Of a stretch of DNA of 64,000 bases, positions 59,073 to 64,000 are shown piece after piece. Source of the stretch: Oscillospiraceae bacterium (GTDB lineage Bacteria; Bacillota; Clostridia; Oscillospirales; Oscillospiraceae); NCBI GenBank assembly GCA_017508045.1, contig JAFVZT010000024.1, positions 31,630 to 95,629 of the forward strand. Direction: 5' to 3'. Each line of letters begins with the position of its first letter. The first letter of the stretch is position 1. The notes under the pieces are model-generated. The model had not been told where the DNA came from. It ran no database searches and was given only the letters and a program-made list of their open reading frames with translations. A program made the translations under genes and the position numbers.

Positions 59073-60821
59073 TTATTTCTTCTCCGCGTTTAATTCGTCC
59101 ACCACAATTTCCTTGTAAGGATTGACAATCACCGTTTTGTAGGTGTGATAAATTACCATCCCCGGCTTTGCCCCCGGGGTCTTTTTCACCTGCTTCACCG
59201 GTGTCACATCCACAGGGATGTTCTGCCCGCCGGAGGACTCGGCATAGTACGCCGCCAGCTGCGCTGCCTGGGTTACGGTGTCGTCGGGGGGCGCCGTTCC
59301 GCCGCAGGAAATAATCACATGGCTGCCGTGAACCTTTTGTGCATGGAGCCACAAATCATCCTTTCGGGCAAGGCGGAAGGTCAGCTCCTCGTTCTGCCGA
59401 TTGTTCCGTCCCACATAAATGGGGTAGCCGTCGGTGGATTCAAACCGCATAGGCTGGCTTTTCGCCTGCTTCATCCGCTTTTTTCCCGTATCTCCACGGA
59501 TATACCCACCGGCCTGAAGCTCCTGCCGGATTTCCTCCAGCTCCGCCTCGGTCTCCGCCCGGGTCAGCTCCTCCAAAACGCTTTGCAGGTAGCTTAGCTC
59601 CTGCTGACCCAGTTCAAGCTGTCGGGTCAGCTCCTTTTCGGCGTTTTTCATCCGGGTATAATCCTTATAAAATTTCGCGGCGTTTTGTTGAGGCGACAGC
59701 AAAACAGACAGAGGAATATCAATTATTTTCATATTCTCGTCGTAAAAATCCTCTGCCTGCAAAAGGGTCTGACCCTTGGTAATTTTATGCAGGTTTGCGG
59801 TAACAATATCTCCCAGCTGGCGCAGACGTTCCCGGTCATAGGTAGCCACCAGCTCATTTTTTTGAATACTCAGCTTGCGGCTGATTCGGCTTATCAAATT
59901 GGTAACGGTTTTTTTCACCGATTGGCTTTTTTGCCGCATGGCGTCCTTTTTGTCCCGGACAATATAGTATTCATCCATCAGCTGGCAAAAAGACGCCGCC
60001 TGTTTACATAATCCATACTGCTCAATGGGGCAAAAAGCAAACTGCTTGGGCGTTCCGTCAGGCTGGGGATAATAGCAGGGGGTGGGGTTTTCCAGATGCT
60101 TGCGGAAAAATTCCGCCAGTCTTTCTGCCGCCGGTTGTATTTGCATGCCGGAAATCCGGGCATCGGTATCCCCTGCGGCAAAAAGCGCCGCCTCCCGGCA
60201 TACCAAGGGGGAGAGGCCTCCCAGAGTATCCATCAGCCTGTCCGCCAGAACATCCGCACCGGGGCAAGATAGTAGGTTTACATAATCTTCTTTATTCAGG
60301 CTCAGCGGGTCTTTTTTGGTAATTGCCTCGGGCTTTTGGTACATCAGTCCCGGCAGAGCCGCCCGACGGCTGCTCTCATCCAGTCCGATACGCCGCAGAC
60401 AATCAATAATTCGCCCCTCCGGGTCTAATAAATACAGGTTGCAGGTTTTGCCCATCAGCTCCGCAACCAGCTTTTTTTGCACCGGATATCCCATTTCGTC
60501 AGTACAGTCAAAGACAAATTCCGCCATACGCTCCATAGGCATCTGAGAAATCGCCGCCAATCGGGCTCCGGACAGATGCTTGCGCAACAGCATACAGAAC
60601 ATAGGCGGCTGGTCAGGATTTTCCGGCGTCGCCTTGGTCAAATGCAGCCGGGGCGCAGCAGGATTGGGGGCAAACAGCAGCTTTTCTCTGCCGTTTTCAC
60701 ACCGCAGCTGGACAAGCACTGTGTCCCGGCTGGGCTGGTGGATTTTTTCCACCCGGGCGCCTACAATCACCGGGCGGATTTCCTCCAAAACCGCCTTTAA
60801 AAAGAATGCATCGAATGCCAT
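59073..60821 (-). CDS. rqcH: Ribosome-associated quality control protein RqcH (NFACT family)
   Basis: 582-residue NFACT protein that binds stalled 50S subunits and recruits tRNA-Ala to add alanine tails to the nascent chain. The NFACT-N domain starts MAFDAFFLKAVLEEIRPV. A helix-hairpin-helix region, a long coiled coil (EKELTRQLELGQQELSYLQS) and the NFACT-R domain (YPIYVGRNNRQNEELTFRLA, then DLWLHAQKVHGSHVII) follow. It was earlier called fibronectin-binding protein FbpA. It lies 2 bases after mrnC, which suggests cotranscription. Confidence 0.94.
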   Translation of the reverse strand: MAFDAFFLKAVLEEIRPVIVGARVEKIHQPSRDTVLVQLRCENGREKLLFAPNPAAPRLHLTKATPENPDQPPMFCMLLRKHLSGARLAAISQMPMERMAEFVFDCTDEMGYPVQKKLVAELMGKTCNLYLLDPEGRIIDCLRRIGLDESSRRAALPGLMYQKPEAITKKDPLSLNKEDYVNLLSCPGADVLADRLMDTLGGLSPLVCREAALFAAGDTDARISGMQIQPAAERLAEFFRKHLENPTPCYYPQPDGTPKQFAFCPIEQYGLCKQAASFCQLMDEYYIVRDKKDAMRQKSQSVKKTVTNLISRISRKLSIQKNELVATYDRERLRQLGDIVTANLHKITKGQTLLQAEDFYDENMKIIDIPLSVLLSPQQNAAKFYKDYTRMKNAEKELTRQLELGQQELSYLQSVLEELTRAETEAELEEIRQELQAGGYIRGDTGKKRMKQAKSQPMRFESTDGYPIYVGRNNRQNEELTFRLARKDDLWLHAQKVHGSHVIISCGGTAPPDDTVTQAAQLAAYYAESSGGQNIPVDVTPVKQVKKTPGAKPGMVIYHTYKTVIVNPYKEIVVDELNAEKK

Positions 60822-60823
60822 AG

Positions 60824-61228
60824 TTATTCCTCTTTCATAATCATAAAAAACAGCTCGTTAAGCCGTTCCACCCTGCCCAAAAGATACAGCGCGCCGAACA
60901 GTGTTTCTAAGCCGGTGGCCTTGGCATACTCCTGCCGGCTGGCCGCTTTGGGGGCGGCGTGGGTGTGGGCATTTTTGCCTCTGCGATAATAGGCAAGCTC
61001 ATCATCCGTTAAATTAGGCACAATTTTATCGGCAAATTTGGCTTGGCTGGGAGCTTTTACCAACGCTACCGTATCCTTATGGAGCTTTAAAACGGTTTTG
61101 TCTCCGCTTTCGCACAAATAGCAACGGCACATCAGCTCGTAAACCCCGTCCCCGATATGGGCAAGACCAAGATTGGAGATGCTGTTTACCTGTGCCGGCG
61201 TCCAGTTCATTTGAAAATAGTTTTTCAT
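60824..61228 (-). CDS. mrnC: Mini-ribonuclease III
   Basis: 134-residue RNase III catalytic domain without a dsRNA-binding domain, which in Bacillus trims 23S rRNA ends. The signature reads LGLAHIGDGVYELMCR, with the catalytic Asp in HIGDGVYE, and later FGALYLLGRVERLNEL, which supplies the second acidic region. K/R-rich central part: RRGKNAHTHAAPKAASRQEY. AGGTGGG precedes ATG 61228. It is normally found near cysS in Firmicutes; here it is paired with rqcH. Confidence 0.93.
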   Translation of the reverse strand: MKNYFQMNWTPAQVNSISNLGLAHIGDGVYELMCRCYLCESGDKTVLKLHKDTVALVKAPSQAKFADKIVPNLTDDELAYYRRGKNAHTHAAPKAASRQEYAKATGLETLFGALYLLGRVERLNELFFMIMKEE

Positions 61229-61307
61229 GATATCCCACCTTTATAATGCATAGTAGCAGATTTTTAGGTGACTGTCAAAAATATTTTGATTTTTTTCATT
61301 TTCCCTA

Positions 61308-61364
61308 TTGACAAGAAAAAAACGGCGTGCTATAATCCAGATGTAAATAAGAATCATTCTCATT
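61308..61364 (+). promoter_or_regulatory. perR-rubredoxin-rubrerythrin promoter with Fur/PerR-type box
   Basis: TTGACA (61308-61313), 17-base spacer, TATAAT (61331-61336). The near-palindrome AATAAGAATCATTCTCATT (61346-61364) overlaps the transcription start and resembles Fur/PerR boxes. It is probably the autoregulatory operator for the regulator just downstream. Confidence 0.85.
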
Positions 61365-61386
61365 AAGAAAGTTGAGGGATGACACT

Positions 61387-61797
61387 ATGCAGCCTACCAA
61401 ACACTTTCGCAAGCGGGATGCCATCCTTGACTACTTGCGCAATACCAAGGCGCACCCCTCTGCCGAAACCATCTTCACTGACCTGAAACCGGTTATTCCG
61501 GATCTGGCCATGGGTACCGTCTATCGGAACCTAACCCTTTTTAAGGAGCAGGGCCTTATTTCCAGCGTAGCCACGGTTCGCGGTGTGGAGCGTTTCGATG
61601 CAACAACCGATCCCCATGTCCATTTTATCTGTAATTACTGCGATGCCGTTGAGGATTTGCACCAGCTGCAGATGCCGGAAAGTTTCTTGAACGCAGCGCA
61701 GGAATGTTGCGGCGGCGAGATTGACCGCTGTGAACTCAGTTTTACCGGTGTCTGCCGGAAATGTACTAATATTAAGAAAAGTGGTGAATCAGCGTGA
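61387..61797 (+). CDS. perR: Fur-family regulator, probably PerR
   Basis: 136-residue metal-dependent repressor. The winged helix includes [20 protein letters not shown] and [20 protein letters not shown]. Sensory-site residues appear in [20 protein letters not shown], and a C-terminal CRKC pair with CNYC forms a structural zinc site. Which metal and signal it uses is not proven by sequence; the operon with mini-rubredoxin and reverse rubrerythrin, the peroxide-stress set of Clostridia, supports PerR. ATG 61387 has GAGGG upstream; a TTG at 61372 is a weak alternative. Its stop overlaps the rubredoxin start. Confidence 0.9.
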   Translation: MQPTKHFRKRDAILDYLRNTKAHPSAETIFTDLKPVIPDLAMGTVYRNLTLFKEQGLISSVATVRGVERFDATTDPHVHFICNYCDAVEDLHQLQMPESFLNAAQECCGGEIDRCELSFTGVCRKCTNIKKSGESA

Positions 61798-61910
61798 AAA
61801 AGTTTGTTTGTACCGTCTGCGGTTATGTTTACGAGGGTGACGAGCTTCCTCAGGATTACGAATGCCCCCTCTGCGGCGTAGGTCCCGACCAGTTTGAAGA
61901 ACAAGAATAA
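61794..61910 (+). CDS. Mini-rubredoxin (38 residues)
   Basis: Short iron protein too small for usual gene finders. It reads [20 protein letters not shown] and then [15 protein letters not shown], with iron ligands Cys6, Cys9, Cys24 and Cys27. A normal rubredoxin has 29 residues between the Cys pairs; here there are 14, as in the rubredoxin parts of rubrerythrin and Hrb. GTG 61794 overlaps the perR stop (GTGA), so its translation is coupled. It probably carries electrons to the reverse rubrerythrin encoded 46 bases downstream. Confidence 0.88.
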   Translation: MKKFVCTVCGYVYEGDELPQDYECPLCGVGPDQFEEQE

Positions 61911-61956
61911 CTTGTAAAATAAAACATATAAAACACATATTTTGGAGGAATAAATT

Positions 61957-62547
61957 ATGAAAAAGTTTGTTTGCCCCGTTTGCGGTTATGTCCACGAAGC
62001 AGAAGCAATGCCCGAAGGCTTTAAGTGCCCGGTCTGTAAGGTCGACGGCTCTAAGTTCAAGGTTATGGAAGAAGGCAAGCTGGCCGCCGAGCATGAGTAC
62101 GGCGTTTACGGCAAGACCGTTAAGAACAACCCCGACATCTCTGAGGAGGATAAGAAGTTTATCTTCGAGCAGCTGATGGCCAATTTTAACGGCGAGTGCG
62201 CCGAGGTGGGTATGTACCTGTGCATGGCCCGGATTGCCCACCGTGAGGGCTACCCCGAAATCGGTCTGTACTGGGAAAAGGCCGCATATGAGGAGGCTGA
62301 GCATGCTTCCAAGTTTGCAGAGCTGCTGGGTGAGGACTTAGAGCCCAACATGAAGGCCACCACCAAGGCAAACCTGGCATGGCGTGTAGACTGCGAGTTC
62401 GGCGCAACCGCCGGCAAGTTCGACCTGGCCAAGTGCGCTAAGCAAAACGGCCTGGATGCCATCCACGACACCGTTCACGAGATGGCTCGTGACGAGGCAA
62501 GACACGGTAAGGCATTTGAGGGTCTTCTCAATAGATACTTCAAATAA
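61957..62547 (+). CDS. Reverse rubrerythrin (NADH peroxidase type)
   Basis: 196-residue non-haem iron protein that reduces hydrogen peroxide in anaerobes. The domain order is reversed: an N-terminal rubredoxin-like domain (Cys6, Cys9, Cys24, Cys27) followed by a diiron four-helix domain with [36 protein letters not shown], and [17 protein letters not shown]. The ExxH pairs and Glu ligands are intact. It follows perR and the mini-rubredoxin in one operon controlled by a Fur/PerR-type box. GGAGG precedes the ATG and codon bias is strong. Confidence 0.95.
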   Translation: MKKFVCPVCGYVHEAEAMPEGFKCPVCKVDGSKFKVMEEGKLAAEHEYGVYGKTVKNNPDISEEDKKFIFEQLMANFNGECAEVGMYLCMARIAHREGYPEIGLYWEKAAYEEAEHASKFAELLGEDLEPNMKATTKANLAWRVDCEFGATAGKFDLAKCAKQNGLDAIHDTVHEMARDEARHGKAFEGLLNRYFK

Positions 62548-62588
62548 GCAAAAAACCGCATAAATCAAGGGTTTTTAAGTGTTTAAGC

Positions 62589-62625
62589 AAACAGGCACGG
62601 ATTTCGTTCCGTGCCTGTTTTTTAT
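62589..62625 (+). terminator. Terminator after reverse rubrerythrin
   Basis: AAACAGGCACGGA, loop, TCCGTGCCTGTTT, then TTTAT. Confidence 0.92.
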
Positions 62626-62704
62626 GTGATGGTGGGATTTTCGGTGTGACTAAAATATATGTAAAAAACATAAAATAAATCATAGTGGGATTTAGGGTGG
62701 GATT

Positions 62705-62851
62705 TCAAATGTTTTTTCTCTGTTCCTTGTTATAAATCTGCTCTGCCTGTTCATAGGAACAGTTAGTTTCTTTCCGTATTTCTGCAATACGGAGAGCCTT
62801 TTTCCATTTCTCAACATTACACCGTTTGCACTCTTTTTCAAAATCATTCAT
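62705..62851 (-). CDS. Small protein downstream of the MobV relaxase gene
   Basis: 48-residue charged protein: MNDFEKECKRCNVEKWKKAL, then RIAEIRKETNCSYEQAEQIY and a basic tail NKEQRKNI. It starts 8 bases after the relaxase stop codon and is co-directional, so it is probably part of the mobilization unit. It is highly charged and contains a CxxC pair (CKRC). Such small proteins often accompany MobV relaxases, but I recognise no family. Confidence 0.6.
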   Translation of the reverse strand: MNDFEKECKRCNVEKWKKALRIAEIRKETNCSYEQAEQIYNKEQRKNI

Positions 62852-62859
62852 ACGGCACA

Positions 62860-63549
62860 CTACCTCAAATTATCATAAATAACACTTTCAAAGGATTGCG
62901 GTGCAATTTCCTTTTCATCTGCTAAAACATTGTTTGCCATTTCAACAAGTTCCTTTTCAAGCCTTTCACTCTCTGCTTTGTGCCATTCATCGAGTGTTTG
63001 GTGTCTTGCTCCCGTCTGCTCTTTGCTTTCGCCACGAACAAGACCAAACGGTGCCATTGCAGCCGCATAACTGTCCTGTAATGCAATGACCTGACTTTTC
63101 TTATTGAAAAACCTTGATGAATTAAACTTGCCTTGCTCATCTGTCATTATCACAAAGCAATGCAAGTGGGTTGTAGTTTCATCTCTATTCAAATCTGCTC
63201 GTATCATTTTACCTTTTCCAAAGGTATCACGAACCCAAGCAAAGTTTGCTTTTACCCATTCAGGCAATTTGATTTTATCTTCCATTTCAGGCGAGAAAGT
63301 CAAAACCAACTCACAAAGCACATTCGCATCTTTACGAACTTTCTTGCCGGTTGTTCGCTCTTGCTCTTTGATTGCCTTTTTAATGGTTCGTGCCATTGTT
63401 CGCTCACCCCTTTGCCAAGTGTGGTTTTCGTTTTCTCGTTCAGGGTGTTTTCTGTTTCGTAGTCGCTCCCTGTGTTTTTGGTGTCGCTCTATATTCGCAA
63501 CCGAACCCACCTTGTATTTTGCAAATCGCATTATGGCATAATTGCTCAT
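62860..63549 (-). CDS. MobV/Pre-type relaxase (short form)
   Basis: 229-residue mobilization protein of the Mob/Pre family, which nicks DNA at oriT for conjugative transfer. It has the N-terminal NYAIMRFAKYKVGSVANIER (motif I) with His23, His26 and an arginine-rich stretch, and the metal-binding HxH (His128-Leu-His130) of motif III in TTHLHCFVIM. Full Mob/Pre proteins have a C-terminal part of 150 residues or more, which is missing here, so this is either a short family member or a truncated copy. AAAGGGGG precedes ATG 63549. AT-rich, unlike the core genome; it marks the edge of an integrated mobilizable element. Confidence 0.88.
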   Translation of the reverse strand: MSNYAIMRFAKYKVGSVANIERHQKHRERLRNRKHPERENENHTWQRGERTMARTIKKAIKEQERTTGKKVRKDANVLCELVLTFSPEMEDKIKLPEWVKANFAWVRDTFGKGKMIRADLNRDETTTHLHCFVIMTDEQGKFNSSRFFNKKSQVIALQDSYAAAMAPFGLVRGESKEQTGARHQTLDEWHKAESERLEKELVEMANNVLADEKEIAPQSFESVIYDNLR

Positions 63550-63635
63550 CACAAAATCCCCCTTTGCTCTAATATACGAGAGCAAAGGAACGGCAACACA
63601 CACGAAAGGAAAGTGCTGCCGTTTAACCTTACTGC

Positions 63636-63674
63636 AAGAAGATGCTGTCGTTAGATCGACAGCATCTTCTTTTC
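63636..63674. terminator. Bidirectional hairpin upstream of the MobV gene
   Basis: AAGAAGATGCTGTCG, loop TTAGAT, and the full complement, then TTCG. Transcription entering from either side would be stopped. Confidence 0.75.
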
Positions 63675-63740
63675 GTGCGGTCATATCTCTGCTCTACAAA
63701 ATCAGTATGGAAAAACAGATTTTATTTCGCAGAAATATGA

Positions 63741-63769
63741 CTTACTACGATTTATACTAAATCAGTAAG
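63741..63769. repeat. Inverted repeat upstream of the MobV gene
   Basis: CTTACTACGATTTA, TAC, TAAATCAGTAAG: two complementary blocks (CTTACT/AGTAAG; GATTTA/TAAATC) with a 2-base bulge. It could be an operator or part of oriT; no known nic consensus was matched. Confidence 0.45.
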
Positions 63770-63842
63770 GTCTTGCAGACCGCTACTCACAAGAAATATC
63801 AATCATATTTATTGTGAAGAAAACGGAAAGGAGCGACACAGT

Positions 63843-63962
63843 ATGAACGAAACACTTTACGATTTAGAGCAAAAACGAAATGCCGTTGAAATTGATATAC
63901 AGGCATTGTATGAAACATTGCAACAGGAAATCAACGAAAACAAAAAAGATGTGAGAGAATGA
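63843..63962 (+). CDS. Small helical protein at the window end
   Basis: 39-residue charged protein (MNETLYDLEQKRNAVEIDIQ, ALYETLQQEINENKKDVRE), likely one coiled-coil helix. GGAAAGGAG lies 9 bases upstream of the ATG. A terminator overlaps its 3' end. It is AT-rich and lies in the mobile region, divergent from the MobV gene. Unknown function; possibly part of the element's regulation. Confidence 0.65.
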   Translation: MNETLYDLEQKRNAVEIDIQALYETLQQEINENKKDVRE

Positions 63963-63976
63963 ACTCTCACATCTTT
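63945..63976 (+). terminator. Terminator overlapping the last small gene
   Basis: AAAGATGTGAGAG, loop AATGAA containing the TGA stop, CTCTCACATCTTT, then CG. The gene's last codons form the 5' arm. Confidence 0.85.
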
Positions 63977-64000
63977 CGTTCTATTCGACATATTGGAATT

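Overview
The window reads as chromosome of an anaerobic, probably spore-forming Clostridia bacterium, most likely of the Oscillospirales (Ruminococcaceae/Oscillospiraceae) type. This rests on gene content: class III ribonucleotide reductase, NfnAB, reverse rubrerythrin with a PerR-like regulator, a flavin reductase-rubredoxin, a delta-lactam (spore cortex) deacetylase, Feo iron uptake and T-box control. Most genes have moderate-GC, clostridial-style codon use. AT-richer accessory blocks lie at about 22.9-31.2 kb, 46.9-48.6 kb and 62.6-64 kb. No rRNA, tRNA or CRISPR array was recognised.

Layout. 1-3.5 kb: leftward PTS operon crr-ptsI-ptsH-EIIC (cut by the window edge), divergent from a PTS-neighbouring TIM-barrel-like gene. 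4.8-5.7 kb: XRE regulator and GNAT acetyltransferase sharing an operator-bearing promoter region. 5.7-10.7 kb: leftward BMP-type (nucleoside-like) ABC importer. 10.9-12.7 kb: tryptophan T-box and trpB2. 12.7-15.5 kb: leftward minD-mgsA-hisS-small gene. 15.7-17.8 kb: CIRCE-controlled groESL. 18.4-21.3 kb: feoA-feoB with a miniature transposon-like element between them, plus a Cys-rich Feo partner. 21.3-22.7 kb: amino-acid permease. 22.9-31.2 kb: accessory block with a large secreted DNRLRE/papain-like protein, several secreted or lipoprotein genes and a PadR regulator; part of it lies between two copies of the trxB 3' end. 31.4-35.8 kb: trxB, nrdD (fused to a redoxin) and nrdG. 35.9-38.6 kb: a pseudo-VanX/SH3/M14 lipoprotein and a VanZ-like protein. 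38.6-46.8 kb: gap, alanyl-tRNA editing protein, Noc, flavin reductase-rubredoxin, ROK glucokinase, pgi, a small P-loop protein and a lactate/malate dehydrogenase. 46.8-48.7 kb: a second insertion bounded by a 65-bp duplication of the hflC 3' end. 48.6-51.1 kb: DUF1836 regulator-hflK-hflC. 51.2-55.4 kb: zinc-ribbon protein, two perfect parS sites, parA-parB, pspC-like gene, serS with a perfect Noc-binding site at its stop codon, and mscL. 55.4-57.8 kb: nfnA-nfnB. 58-62.6 kb: pdaA, rqcH, mrnC and the oxidative-stress operon perR-mini-rubredoxin-reverse rubrerythrin. 62.7-64 kb: edge of a mobilizable element with a MobV relaxase.

The core genes form a fermentative sugar economy (PTS, glucokinase, pgi, gap, lactate/malate dehydrogenase), redox and oxygen-damage handling (NfnAB, TrxB, NrdDG, rubredoxins) and origin-proximal chromosome organisation (ParAB-parS, Noc-NBS). 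The less usual elements are two short islands each flanked by a duplicated housekeeping-gene 3' end, three dispersed copies of one palindromic repeat family, and several conserved proteins that have lost or changed diagnostic residues: HPr without Ser46, methylglyoxal synthase without its catalytic Asp, a VanX-like domain without zinc ligands, and a lactate dehydrogenase with the malate-type Arg.
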